Shown here: in pieces, positions 17,003-29,589 of the stretch
Numbering within the stretch: position 1 is the stretch's first letter
Layout of the letters: the number at the start of each line of letters is the position of its first letter
From: Nocardioides sp. Arc9.136
Lineage (GTDB): Bacteria; Actinomycetota; Actinomycetes; Propionibacteriales; Nocardioidaceae
Assembly (NCBI RefSeq): GCF_030506255.1
Contig: NZ_CP113431.1
Coordinates: forward strand, 186,001-250,000
Length of the DNA: 64,000 bases
Direction: 5' to 3'
Notes under the pieces: generated by a model
Told to the model about the DNA's origin: nothing
Seen by the model: the letters and a program-made list of their open reading frames with translations, nothing else
The model's database searches: none
Program-made: the position numbers and the translations under genes

Positions 17003-17938
17003 ATGAGTGCGATCGACGGCGTGTCGGAGATCTTCGACCCCGAGCTGTGGGACGTCGTCCCGGGCTTCGAGGACCTGACCGACCTGACCTACCACCGCGC
17101 GCGGGCGCACGGGACGGTCCGCGTCGCGTTCGACCGGCCCGACGTGCTGAACGCCTTCCGCCCGCACACCGTCGACGAGCTGCTCCGGGTGCTCGAGCAC
17201 GCCCGGACCAGCAGCGACGTGGGCTGCGTGCTGCTGACCGGCAACGGGCCGGGCGAGCGGCACGGCAAGTGGGCGTTCTGCACCGGCGGCGACCAGCGGA
17301 TCCGCGGTCGCGCGGGCTACCAGTACGAGAAGGCCGACGGGGTCGAGGGAGACGACGCCGGGGTCACCGTGGACAAGGCACGACTCGCGAGGCTGCACAT
17401 CCTCGAGGTGCAGCGGCTGATCCGGTTCATGCCGAAGATCGTCATCTGCGTGGTCCCCGGGTGGACGGCCGGCGGCGGGCACAGCCTGCACGTCGTGTGC
17501 GACCTGACGATCGCCAGCCTCGAGCAGGCGCGGTTCAAGCAGACCGACGCCGACGTCGGCTCCTTCGACGGCGGGTTCGGCTCGGCGTACCTCGCCCGCC
17601 AGGTGGGCCAGAAGTTCGCCCGCGAGATCTTCTTCCTCGGCCAGGAGTACTCCGCCGAGGACGGCGTCCGGATGGGCACCGTCAACCGTGCGGTGCCGCA
17701 CGCCGAGCTGGAGGCCACCGCGCTGGAGTGGGGGCGGCTTGTCAACGGCAAGAGCCCGACGGCGCAGCGGATGCTGAAGTTCTCCTTCAACGCCATCGAC
17801 GACGGGCTGGTGGGACAGCAGATCTTCGCCGGCGAGACCACCCGGCTGGCGTACATGACCGACGAGGCGCAGGAGGGTCGCGACCAGTTCCTCGAGAAGC
17901 GCGAGCCCGACTGGTCGGCCTACCCCTGGTACTACTGA
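17003..17938 (+). CDS. menB: 1,4-dihydroxy-2-naphthoyl-CoA synthase
   Basis: 311 residues. MenB closes the second ring of the menaquinone head group from O-succinylbenzoyl-CoA. Crotonase-fold features are clear: FDRPDVLNAFRPHTVDEL, FCTGGDQRIRG (oxyanion hole), WTAGGGHSLHVVCDLTIAS, TDADVGSFDGGFGSAYLARQVG (the conserved Asp of the family) and C-terminal REPDWSAYPWYY. Length fits the longer actinobacterial form, which carries an insertion in the middle (YEKADGVEGDDAG). No other men genes are in the window. Confidence 0.92.
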   Translation: MSAIDGVSEIFDPELWDVVPGFEDLTDLTYHRARAHGTVRVAFDRPDVLNAFRPHTVDELLRVLEHARTSSDVGCVLLTGNGPGERHGKWAFCTGGDQRIRGRAGYQYEKADGVEGDDAGVTVDKARLARLHILEVQRLIRFMPKIVICVVPGWTAGGGHSLHVVCDLTIASLEQARFKQTDADVGSFDGGFGSAYLARQVGQKFAREIFFLGQEYSAEDGVRMGTVNRAVPHAELEATALEWGRLVNGKSPTAQRMLKFSFNAIDDGLVGQQIFAGETTRLAYMTDEAQEGRDQFLEKREPDWSAYPWYY

Positions 17939-17961
17939 GCCGCACCGGTCACCGAGCCCCC

Positions 17962-18489
17962 GTGCGCCCCTCCCTCGCCGCCGTCCTGCCTGCGCTGCTC
18001 CTCGCGGGCCTCGGCGGACCTGCACTCGGCGGCTGCGGGAGCGAGGACGCCGAGCTGCCCACCGACCGGCTCGAGTCCGAGGTGGCCGCGCTCTACCCGG
18101 CCGCCGACGAGCGCGTCCGCGTCGACGTGCGCTGCGCCGGGCCGCTCGCAGCCGAGGTTGGAGCCACCCAGGACTGCCGGGTGGCGGTGCGCCGGGACCT
18201 GGCGACGGTCCGGGCGACCGTCGTCGAGCAGACCGACGCCGGCCCCGTGTTCGAGACCGCGCCGGTGCTCCCTGCCGACCAGGTCGCGCGGACCGTGCTC
18301 GACGGCCTCACCCGCGAGGAGTACGTCGTGGGCGAGGTGGTCTGCGAGTCCGAGCTGGTCGGCGTCGTCGGTGAGTCCGTCGCCTGCACCGCGACCCCGC
18401 CCGACGGCGGCCGGCCCACGCCGGTCGAGGCGTCGGTCCGCGCGGTGGAGGGGCTCGACGTCCGGCTGCGGTACCGGCTCGTGGGCTGA
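17962..18489 (+). CDS. Lipoprotein with two DUF4333-like repeats
   Basis: 175 residues from GTG 17962. A signal peptide ends in a lipobox PALGGC, so the mature protein should be lipid-anchored at an N-terminal Cys outside the membrane. Two similar stretches follow, VRCAGPLAAEVGATQDCRV and VVCESELVGVVGESVACTA, each with two Cys and a short turn, as in the DUF4333 domain of actinobacterial exported proteins. Function unknown. A longer start upstream would overlap menB and lose the signal peptide. Confidence 0.6.
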   Translation: MRPSLAAVLPALLLAGLGGPALGGCGSEDAELPTDRLESEVAALYPAADERVRVDVRCAGPLAAEVGATQDCRVAVRRDLATVRATVVEQTDAGPVFETAPVLPADQVARTVLDGLTREEYVVGEVVCESELVGVVGESVACTATPPDGGRPTPVEASVRAVEGLDVRLRYRLVG

Positions 18490-18525
18490 CCCCGCTCCGC
18501 TCGTGGCAGGTGACACACTCCAGGC

Positions 18526-18546
18526 ATGGAGCTGAGGTCGTCATGA
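18526..18546 (+). CDS. Candidate 6-codon upstream ORF coupled to the sirtuin gene
   Basis: ATG 18526 opens a six-residue ORF (MELRSS) whose stop TGA overlaps the sirtuin start as ATGA. A -10-like CACACT (18514-18519) lies 6 nt before it, so this tiny ORF could be read from a leaderless mRNA. Its body contains the GAGG used by the sirtuin gene. Only position supports it; no homology is possible at this length. Confidence 0.35.
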   Translation: MELRSS

Positions 18547-19235
18547 GGGTCGTGGTGCTGACCGGGGCCGGGATCTCCGCCGAGAGCGGGGTGCCGACCT
18601 TCCGGGACGCCGACGGGCTGTGGGAGGGCCACCGGGTCGAGGACGTCGCGACCCCCGAGGCCTACGACGCGCAGCCGTTCGTGGTGCACCGCTTCTACGA
18701 CGCCCGCCGGGCCGCGCTGTCGGGGGTGACTCCGAACCCGGCCCACCACGCGCTCGCGCGTCTGGAGGAGGAGCTCGGCGACGACCTGCTCGTCGTCACC
18801 CAGAACATCGACGACCTGCACGAGCGGGCCGGCTCCCAGCGGGTGCTGCACATGCACGGCGAGCTGCTCTCCGCGGTCTGCCGCGCCTGCCGCGGCCGCT
18901 CGCGGTGGGAGCAGGACCTCTCCGACCTGCCGCCCTGCCCCCGCTGCGGCGTGCCCGACCTGCGCCCGGACGTGGTGTGGTTCGGCGAGATCCCCTACGG
19001 GATGGACCGCATCTACCTCGCGCTGGAGTCCGCGGACCTGTTCGTCTCGATCGGCACCTCCGGCGCCGTCTACCCCGCTGCCGGGTTCGTCCAGCAGGCC
19101 GCGACGTACGGCGCCCGCACCCTGGAGCTGAACCTCCAGGCCAGCGAGGTCACCACCCTCTTCGACGAGACCCGCCACGGCCGCGCCGGCGAGCTCGTCC
19201 CCGCCTGGGTCGACGAGCTGCTCGTCCGGCGCTGA
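18543..19235 (+). CDS. cobB: NAD-dependent protein deacylase, sirtuin class III (CobB-like)
   Basis: 230 residues. Sirtuin motifs: TGAGISAESGVPTFRD (NAD-binding), TQNIDDLHERAG, the catalytic His in HMHGEL (about residue 105) and a four-Cys zinc site (CRACRG...CPRCG). The YDARRA segment carries the Tyr and Arg that in CobB/SIRT5 bind acidic acyl groups, so desuccinylase activity is possible as well as deacetylation. Start ATG 18543 has GAGG 5 nt upstream; an in-frame GTG at 18510 is less likely. The end is followed by the palindromic repeat block. Confidence 0.88.
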   Translation: MRVVVLTGAGISAESGVPTFRDADGLWEGHRVEDVATPEAYDAQPFVVHRFYDARRAALSGVTPNPAHHALARLEEELGDDLLVVTQNIDDLHERAGSQRVLHMHGELLSAVCRACRGRSRWEQDLSDLPPCPRCGVPDLRPDVVWFGEIPYGMDRIYLALESADLFVSIGTSGAVYPAAGFVQQAATYGARTLELNLQASEVTTLFDETRHGRAGELVPAWVDELLVRR

Positions 19236-19242
19236 GGGCCGC

Positions 19243-19336
19243 TGCAACATCCCAGGTGAACCTTGGATGTCAACGCTTCCCGGCTGTTGCAACGGCAGGG
19301 AAGCATCAACATCCCAAGTGAACTTGGGATGTTGCA
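19243..19336. repeat. Triple palindromic (REP/BIME-like) element
   Basis: Three hairpins in series between convergent genes. Unit A (19247-19270) has 11-bp arms with one mismatch and a 2-nt centre. Unit B (19275-19304) has 15-bp arms, 13 paired. Unit C (19307-19334) has perfect 13-bp arms around GA. The left arms of A and C are 12/13 identical. Compared with surrounding DNA it is notably AT-richer. It may be a mobile palindromic repeat and a bidirectional terminator. Confidence 0.8.
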
Positions 19337-19353
19337 CGTCCCACCAGCACCAC

Positions 19354-21132
<1,779 letters not shown>

Positions 21133-23531
21133 TCAGTCCTCCTGGACGAGCAGGGCGACGGGGTACCCGTCGAGCAGCTCCGCCAGCCGGGGCGAGGCCG
21201 GCCGGTCGGTGACGACGTCGCGCCAACGGCCCGGCGGCAGGTCGAGGGTGGTGTCACCCCAGCCGCCGCGGGAGGCCAGGCCGACGGGCAGCCGCGTGAC
21301 GACGGCGATCGCGCCGCCGCGGTCGTAGGCGAGCACGTGGTCGGCGGCCGAGCCGGTCGCCGGCACCGCGGCGTAGGAGCCGAACAGCTCGGGCCGGTCC
21401 CGGCGCAGCGTCAGCGCGGCGTGGGCCACGCGCAGCTTCGCCGAGCCCGGGTCGTCGAGCGCCTCGCCCAGCGGGGACCACTCGGCCATCTCGAGCATCG
21501 TGCGGCGGGCGTCGAAGTCGACCGGGCGGCGGTTGTCGGGGTCGACCAGCGACTGCTCCCACAGCTCGCTGCCCTGGTAGACGTCCGGGACGCCGGGGAG
21601 CGTGATCGACAGCAGCTTCGCCGACAGCGCGTTGACCCAGCCCGGCCCGACGACGCGGGGCAGGAACGCCTCGATGGTCGCGCGGACCTCCTCGTCGTCG
21701 AACGCCGCGTCGACGGCCGCGTGGACCGCCGCCTCGTACGCCGCGTCGGGGTCGGTCCACGTCGTCCGGTCGCCGGCCTCGCGCATCGCCTTCTCGGCGT
21801 ACCCGTGCAGCCGGTCGCGCAGGTCGGGGTCGGAGGGCAGCCAGGCGCCGACGACGGCCTGCCACAGGAGCGAGGCGAAACCGGGGTCGGGCAGCGGCAC
21901 CAGCCCCAGGAGCCGGTCCAGCGTCTGCTCCCACGCCCCGGGCACCTCGGCGAGGGCGGTGATCCGGGCGCGCACGTCCTCGCCGCGCTTGGTGTCGTGG
22001 GTGGAGAGCGTGGTCATCGCGTGCGGCCAGCGGCCCTGGCGCACCGTCATGTGCTCGTGGAAGGTCGCGGGGTCGAGGGAGAAGACGCTCGGGTCGCCGC
22101 CGACCTCGTTGAGCGAGGTGAGCCGGGAGTACCGGTAGAACGCGCAGTCCTCGACGCCCTTGGCCATCACCATGCCGCTGGTCTGCTGGAAGCGCCGGGC
22201 CGGCGGCGTCCACGGGTCGCCCAGCACGGGCAGGAGCACGTCGAACGTCGCGGCCAGGTCCGGCCGCTCCTCGCGCGCCGCGGCGAAGGCCTGGTCGAGG
22301 TGCTCGCGGCCCTCGGGCAGGTAGGAGCGGTACACCGGGAAGCACGCCAGCAGCTCGGCGATCGCGTCCACCACCCGCTCGGTGGTCGCGTCGGGGCCGG
22401 CCGGGACGATCCGCCGCACCTCGCGGGTGATCCGGCGGACCTCGCTGTTGAGGATGCCGTCGGCCACCTCCCGCTTGGTGCCGTGGATCATCCGGTGCCA
22501 GTCGACGCGGCCGCCGCGCAGCCGGGCCTCCAGGTCGTCGAGCGGCTCCTGGCCGGCCGGGTCGGTGAGCACCCGGTCGATGTGGGCGAGCACGTCGTAC
22601 CCGGTGGTGCCGGCGGTGGCCCAGGTCTCGGGCAGCTCCTCGCCGGGCTCGAGGATCTTCTCGACCAGGACGTAGGCGCCGCCGGTGAGCTCGGCGAGGT
22701 CGTCGAGGTAGCGCTTGGGGTCCCGGAGGCCGTCGGGGTGGTCGACGCGGAGGCCGTCGACGAGCCCCTCCTCGAACCAGCGGCGGATCTCCTTGTGCGA
22801 CTCGGCGAAGACCTCGGGGTCCTCCACCCGCACCGCGGCGAGGGTGTTGATCGCGAAGAACCGTCGGTAGTTGAGGTTCTCGTCGGCCATCTGCCAGTGG
22901 ACCAGCTCGTAGGCCTGGCGGGCGTGCACGTCGTTCGCGTCGTCGCCCTCGGTCCACGTGCCGGGAGCCACCGGGTAGTGGTTGTCGTGGTAGAGCAGCT
23001 CGGCGCCGTCGGGGGTGTCGACGACACGGAGGTTGCGGATCCGCCCACCCTCCGCGGCCGGGTCCTCGAGGTCGTCGTCGCCGATGACCGGCACCCGGAT
23101 CCGGCCGTCGCCGGCCGCCCACTCGATGTCGAACGCCGAGGCGTGCTCGGACTCGCGGCCGTGCTTGAGCACGTCCCACCACCAGGCGTCCTCCGAGGGG
23201 GTCGCCACGCCGACGTGGTTGGGCACGATGTCGACGAGCACCCCCATGCCGAGCCGCCGGGCCTCGGCCGAGAGGGCGGCGAGGCCGGCCTCGCCGCCGC
23301 GGGAGGGGTCGATGTGGTCGTGCGCCACGACGTCGTACCCGTGGGTGCTGCCGGGCTCGGCCGCGAGCAGCGGGGAGAGGTAGACCCAGTCGACGCCGAG
23401 GTCGCGCAGGTACCCCAGCCGGCGGGTCGCCTCGAACAGGTCGAGGTCCTCGCTGATCTGCAGCCGGTAGGTGCTGACCGGGACCCGCTGCCCGTCCGCC
23501 GGTCCGGCGTCGCGGTGCCTGCCCTCCGTGC

Positions 23532-23535
<4 letters not shown>
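21133..23535 (-). CDS. treY: Malto-oligosyltrehalose synthase (TreY)
   Basis: 800 residues from GTG 23535, which overlaps the treX stop (GTGA); this start sits about ten codons before the conserved VPVSTYRLQIS. TreY turns the reducing end of a maltodextrin into a trehalose unit by intramolecular transglycosylation. GH13 features: YLSPLLAAEPGSTHGYDVVAH, MGVLVDIVPNHVGV, VDGLRVDHPDGLRDP, YVLVEKILEPGE and TLSTHDTKRGEDVRAR; the ARLRGG/MIHGTKREVADGIL segment is typical of TreY. Complete. Confidence 0.95.
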
Positions 23536-25697
<2,162 letters not shown>

Positions 25698-25723
25698 GTG
25701 GTGCCCTTCGTGGTGGTGGCTTT

Positions 25724-25738
25724 GGATCGATCGAATCC
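25724..25738. promoter_or_regulatory. Imperfect palindrome in the treX/acyl-CoA dehydrogenase divergent region
   Basis: ggatcgatcgaatcc is nearly self-complementary and is among the few AT-containing stretches of the 142-bp gap. It lies 26 nt upstream of the treX start and could be an operator or part of the treX promoter. Weak evidence. Confidence 0.3.
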
Positions 25739-25826
25739 CAGGGCGCGGAGAAGCACCCCCGGGCGCTCCCGTTACCCACTCCGTCCACGGGTCACCCGTC
25801 ACCTGTCCGGGCGTGCTACTGGCGAG

Positions 25827-25832
25827 TAGGAT
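25827..25832 (+). promoter_or_regulatory. -10 element TAGGAT of the acyl-CoA dehydrogenase gene
   Basis: TAGGAT ends 7 nt before ATG 25840, as at the other leaderless-type genes here. Confidence 0.6.
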
Positions 25833-25839
25833 CGCCGCC

Positions 25840-26985
25840 ATGAAGCGCGACATCTACGACGAGGACCACGAGGCGTTCCGCGGCTCGGTCCGTGAGTTCC
25901 TCGAGCGTTCGGTCCTCCCCCACGTGGAGGAGCACGCCGAGGCGAAGGCGATCCCGCGGGAGTTCTGGCTCGAGGCGGGCAAGCAGGGCTTCCTCGGCCT
26001 GGAGATCCCCGAGGAGTACGGCGGCGCGGGCGCGGGCGACTACCGCTTCAACGCCGTCCTGATGGAGGAGCTGAACAAGGTCAACGCCGCGCTGGGGTCG
26101 TGCTGGGGCATCCACGCCGACATCACCGCGCCGTACCTCGTCGAGCTGGGCACCGAGGAGCAGAAGCAGCGCTGGCTGCCGGGCGTGGCCTCGGGCGAGA
26201 TCCTGCTGGCGATCGGCATGACCGAGCCCTCCGGCGGCTCGGACCTCGCGGCGCTGAAGACCACCGCGGTGCGCGACGGCGACGACTGGGTCATCAACGG
26301 CTCGAAGACCTTCATCACCAATGGCTACTCCGCCGACCTGGTCGTCACCGCGGTGCGCACCAGCCCGGAGAAGAAGGCGCGCGGCATCACCCTGTTCGCG
26401 ATCCCGGCGACCGCCGAGGGCTTCAGCCGCGGGCGCAAGCTGGACAAGGTCGGCCAGCCCGAGTCCGACACCGCGGAGCTGTTCTTCGAGAACGTCCGCC
26501 TCGGCGACGACCACATCATCGGCGAGGTCGACTCCGGCTTCATCCACATGATGCAGAAGCTCCCCCAGGAGCGGCTCGGCTGCGCGATCTGCAACCTGGC
26601 GCACGCCAAGCAGATCTTCGAGGAGACCGTCGCCTACACCAAGGAGCGCACCGCGTTCGGCGCCCCGGTCGGCTCCTTCCAGCACAACAAGTTCCTGATG
26701 GCCGACATCGACACCCAGATCGACGTCAGCCAGGCCTTCATCGACCGGTGCGTCGAGCTGCACGACAAGGGCGAGCTCACCCCCACCGACGCGGCCAAGG
26801 CCAAGCTGTGGACCTCGGAGATCCAGAACCGGATCCTCGACCACTGCGTGCAGCTGCACGGCGGCTACGGGTTCATGAACGAGTACCGCGTGGCCCGCGC
26901 CTGGCGCGACGCCCGCGTCTCGCGGATCTGGGCCGGCTCGAACGAGATCATGAAGGAGCTCATCGGCCGCGACCTCGGCCTCTGA
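25840..26985 (+). CDS. Acyl-CoA dehydrogenase
   Basis: 381 residues, typical length. FAD enzyme introducing the alpha-beta double bond in acyl-CoA. N-terminal helical domain to about 120 (FLGLEIPEEYGGAGAGDYRFNAVLMEEL), middle beta domain with AIGMTEPSGGSDLAALKTTA and INGSKTFITNGYSADLVV, then C-terminal helices with KERTAFGAPVGSFQ, LHGGYGFMNEYRVARAWRDARV (the catalytic Glu of the family is in MNEY) and IWAGSNEIMKELIGRDL. The substrate class cannot be assigned from sequence. Stands alone, divergent from treX. Confidence 0.9.
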   Translation: MKRDIYDEDHEAFRGSVREFLERSVLPHVEEHAEAKAIPREFWLEAGKQGFLGLEIPEEYGGAGAGDYRFNAVLMEELNKVNAALGSCWGIHADITAPYLVELGTEEQKQRWLPGVASGEILLAIGMTEPSGGSDLAALKTTAVRDGDDWVINGSKTFITNGYSADLVVTAVRTSPEKKARGITLFAIPATAEGFSRGRKLDKVGQPESDTAELFFENVRLGDDHIIGEVDSGFIHMMQKLPQERLGCAICNLAHAKQIFEETVAYTKERTAFGAPVGSFQHNKFLMADIDTQIDVSQAFIDRCVELHDKGELTPTDAAKAKLWTSEIQNRILDHCVQLHGGYGFMNEYRVARAWRDARVSRIWAGSNEIMKELIGRDLGL

Positions 26986-26999
26986 GCGAGCTGGGGCGT

Positions 27000-27039
27000 G
27001 CCGGGCGGGGCGCGGGCCGGAGAACCGCCACCGCCCGGC
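27000..27039 (+). terminator. Candidate hairpin after the acyl-CoA dehydrogenase gene
   Basis: Perfect 9-bp arms gccgggcgg (27000-27008) and ccgcccggc (27031-27039). No U-tract. A 14-bp direct repeat (27046-27059, 27065-27078) follows. Confidence 0.5.
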
Positions 27040-27108
27040 GACCCTGCCGCACCCGTCCGACCCAGCCGCACCCGTCCGTCCCGGGCGGACCCTCACTACG
27101 CTCGGGGC

Positions 27109-27420
27109 ATGACTGGTGTCGCGATCACGCACAACCCGGGCAAGAGCCGCTACGAGGCGACGGTCGACGGTGAGTCGGCCGGCTTCGCGGAGTACCAGCT
27201 GACCGACGAGATCATCGTCTTCACCCACACCGAGGTGGACCGGCGCTTCGAGGGCCGCGGCGTCGGGTCGGCGCTGGCGCGGACCGCGCTCGACGAGGTG
27301 CGTGCCGAGGGAGTCCGCCAGGTGCTCCCGATCTGCCCCTTCATCAAGGGCTGGATCGGTCGCCACCCCGACTACCACCACCTGATGTACGGCGCGCCGC
27401 GCTCGACGGCGGTCGACTGA
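27109..27420 (+). CDS. GNAT-family N-acetyltransferase (small YjdJ-like type)
   Basis: 103 residues. The EVDRRFEGRGVGSALARTALDEVRAEG segment is the acetyl-CoA binding (R/Q)xxGxG/A motif of a GNAT fold, and VLPICPFIKGWIGRHPDY is the conserved ending of this minimal family. Cytoplasmic; acceptor substrate unknown. ATG 27109 follows TACGCT (27097-27102) by 6 nt, suggesting leaderless expression. The stop codon is directly followed by the GTG of the VIT gene. Confidence 0.82.
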   Translation: MTGVAITHNPGKSRYEATVDGESAGFAEYQLTDEIIVFTHTEVDRRFEGRGVGSALARTALDEVRAEGVRQVLPICPFIKGWIGRHPDYHHLMYGAPRSTAVD

Positions 27421-28200
27421 GTGACCGAGGGTCGGCCGATCCCCACCCCGGGCCCCACCCCGGGCCCCACCTCGGGCCCCACCCCGCCCCCCGCCCCCGG
27501 GCCGCACGAGCGCGAGCCGCACGGCGGGGGCCTGCGGGGTCGGCTCAACTGGCTGCGCGCCGCCGTGCTCGGCGCCAACGACGGCATCGTCTCCACGGCG
27601 GGCATCGTGGTCGGCGTCGCCGGCGCGACGACCGACCGGGGCGCGATCGTCGTCGCCGGGAGCGCCGGTCTGCTCGCCGGCGCGATGAGCATGGCCGCCG
27701 GGGAGTACGTCTCGGTCTCCACCCAGCGCGACTCCGAGGAGGCGCTGCTGGCCCTGGAGGAGCGCGAGCTGCGCGAGGACCCCGAGGACGAGCTGGCCGA
27801 GCTGGCCGGGATCTACGTCGGCAAGGGACTGACCGAGGACCTCGCCCGCCAGGTGGCCGAGCAGCTGACCGCGCACGACGCGCTCGCCGCGCACGCCGAG
27901 GCCGAGCTCGGCCTGGACACCGAGGACCTGACCAGCCCCTGGCGGGCGGCGCTCGCCTCGATGGCGGCGTTCACGGTAGGGGCGCTGCTCCCGCTGCTCA
28001 CCATCCTGCTCGTCCCGGCCGGCGCGCGGGTGGCGGTGACCGTCCTCGCGGTGGCGCTGGCGCTGGTGCTCACCGGGTGGAGCAGCGCGCGACTGGGCCA
28101 CGCACCGCCCGGCCGCGCGGTCGTCCGCAACGTCAGCGGCGGACTGCTCGCGATGGCGGTGACCTACGCGGTCGGGTCGCTCCTCGACGTCGACGTCTGA
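27421..28200 (+). CDS. VIT1/CCC1-type Fe2+/Mn2+ transporter
   Basis: 259 residues starting with GTG right after the previous stop. A Pro-rich N-terminal tail made of PTPG repeats leads to the membrane domain: AAVLGANDGIVSTAGIVVGVAGA, GAMSMAAGEYVSVSTQRDSEEA (metal-site region between helices 2 and 3), a charged cytoplasmic domain (EERELREDPEDELAELAGIYVGKG) and three C-terminal helices. VIT family members move Fe2+ or Mn2+ out of the cytosol. Its 3' end overlaps the convergent RelA/SpoT gene by 37 bp. Confidence 0.85.
   Translation: MTEGRPIPTPGPTPGPTSGPTPPPAPGPHEREPHGGGLRGRLNWLRAAVLGANDGIVSTAGIVVGVAGATTDRGAIVVAGSAGLLAGAMSMAAGEYVSVSTQRDSEEALLALEERELREDPEDELAELAGIYVGKGLTEDLARQVAEQLTAHDALAAHAEAELGLDTEDLTSPWRAALASMAAFTVGALLPLLTILLVPAGARVAVTVLAVALALVLTGWSSARLGHAPPGRAVVRNVSGGLLAMAVTYAVGSLLDVDV
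27441..27488 (+). repeat. 12-bp tandem repeat inside the VIT gene
   Basis: Four units of ccccaccccggg (the third and fourth with changes) encode the PTPG repeats of the N-terminal tail. The repeat is a likely site of length variation. Confidence 0.8.
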
Positions 28201-28922
28201 GCGCTCCCCAGGCGGCGCAGGGAGTCGATCAGGTCGGTCGCCGGCAACGACCCCGGGCCGGACCGGAGGCGCTCGACCAGCCCACCGGCCAGCGGCTCGA
28301 GGCCCTGCACCTCCTGGTGCAGCCGCTCCATGGTCGCGTCGAGCGCGTAGGCGGTGTCCGAGGCCTCCTTGAGCCCGACGAGCAGCTCGGCCGGGACGTC
28401 GCGGCGGTACTTGTAGTAGATCTTGTGCTCGAGGCTGGCCCAGAAGTCCATGGCGATGGTGCGGAACTGCACCTCCACCACGACCGGGACGGTGCCGCCG
28501 GAGAGGAAGACCGGCACCTCGACCAGCGCGTGCAGGCTGCGGTAGCCGTTGGGCTTCGGCTCGGCGATGTAGTCGCGCAGCTCGAGCGTGCGGACGTCCT
28601 CCTGGGCCATCAGCAGGTCGACGACGTGGTAGACGTCGGAGACGAAGCTGCAGGTCACCCGCACGCCGGCGACGTCGGTGATCCGCTCGCGCACCAGCGA
28701 CAGCGGGTCGGGGCCGTCGAGGTCGATCCCGCGCCGCTCCATCTTCTCCAGCAGGCTCTCGGGCGACTTGAGCCGGGAGCTGACCTGCTCGATGGGGTTG
28801 TAGTCGTGCAGGTGGGCGAACTCGTCGCGCAGGATCGAGAGCTTGGTGACGACCTCGTCCATGCCGAAGCGGTGCTCGAGCAGGAACCGCCGCACGATCT
28901 CGTCCCAGGCCCCCTCGCTCAC
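28164..28922 (-). CDS. Small RelA/SpoT-domain (p)ppGpp synthetase
   Basis: 252 residues from GTG 28922; a TTG three codons earlier is an alternative. Only the synthetase domain is present, without HD hydrolase, TGS or ACT domains, so it is a small alarmone synthetase. Motifs: RITDVAGVRVTCSFVSDVYHVVDLL, IAEPKPNGYRSLHALVEVP (substrate-binding core) and PVVVEVQFRTIAMDFWASLEHKIYYKY, which holds the conserved Glu and Gln of active synthetases. C-terminal 40 residues are low complexity. Likely makes ppGpp or pGpp from ATP and a guanosine nucleotide. Confidence 0.87.
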   Translation of the reverse strand: MSEGAWDEIVRRFLLEHRFGMDEVVTKLSILRDEFAHLHDYNPIEQVSSRLKSPESLLEKMERRGIDLDGPDPLSLVRERITDVAGVRVTCSFVSDVYHVVDLLMAQEDVRTLELRDYIAEPKPNGYRSLHALVEVPVFLSGGTVPVVVEVQFRTIAMDFWASLEHKIYYKYRRDVPAELLVGLKEASDTAYALDATMERLHQEVQGLEPLAGGLVERLRSGPGSLPATDLIDSLRRLGSAQTSTSRSDPTA

Positions 28923-28990
28923 GCCCCTCAACGTACGCCGCCCGGCGCCGCCGGCCGCAGGCGGCTGCCACCCCGTCGTACCCTCGCGGC

Positions 28991-29566
28991 GTGCGGATGT
29001 TCGCAGCCCTGGTCCCGCCCGACGACGCCCTCGAGCACCTCGAGGAGTTCCTCGAGCCGCGGCGCGACGCGGGCCGCTTCCGCTGGGCCTCGGCCGAGCA
29101 GCTGCACGTGACGCTCGCGTTCTACGCCAGCGTGCCCGACCGCTGCCTCGACGAGCTCGTGGAGCGGCTGGGCACGGCCGCCGCGCGGCGCACCCCGTTC
29201 GCGGCGCGGGTGGCCGGGGGCGGAGCCTTCCCCGACCCCGCCCGGGCGCGGGTGCTGTGGACCGGTCTCGACCTCGACGACCCGGGCGCCACCGAGCTGG
29301 ACCGGCTGGCCGTCGGGTGCCGCGCGGCCGCGGTGGCCAGCGGGGTCGAGGTCGACGGCCAGCGGTTCGTCCCGCACGTCACGCTGGCCCGGCTCGGCCG
29401 CCCGGCCGAGGTCACCCGGTGGGTGCGGCTGCTGGACGCCTACGCGGGGCCGGCCTGGACGGCCGACCGGGTGACGCTCGTGCAGTCGCACCTGGGGGAG
29501 GGGCCGCGACGCCGCCCGCGCCACGAGGTCGTCGCCGAGCTGCCCCTGGGGCCGGCCGACGGCTGA
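28991..29566 (+). CDS. thpR: RNA 2',3'-cyclic phosphodiesterase (ThpR/2H family)
   Basis: 191 residues from GTG 28991, which follows TACCCT (28979-28984) by 6 nt. The two HxTx motifs of the 2H phosphoesterase family are present: HVTLAF and HVTLAR. The start MFAALVPPDDALEHLEEFL and RWASAEQLHVTL match the bacterial RNA ligase-like/ThpR proteins, which open 2',3'-cyclic phosphates on RNA. Divergent from the alarmone synthetase gene. Confidence 0.86.
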   Translation: MRMFAALVPPDDALEHLEEFLEPRRDAGRFRWASAEQLHVTLAFYASVPDRCLDELVERLGTAAARRTPFAARVAGGGAFPDPARARVLWTGLDLDDPGATELDRLAVGCRAAAVASGVEVDGQRFVPHVTLARLGRPAEVTRWVRLLDAYAGPAWTADRVTLVQSHLGEGPRRRPRHEVVAELPLGPADG

Positions 29567-29589
29567 GGGACGGCGGCTGGCCTGCCGGG

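Noticed and set aside
27441..27488. 12-bp repeats as a CRISPR or iteron array
   Set aside because: In-frame units encode PTPG in the VIT protein; no spacers or adjoining cas/rep genes.
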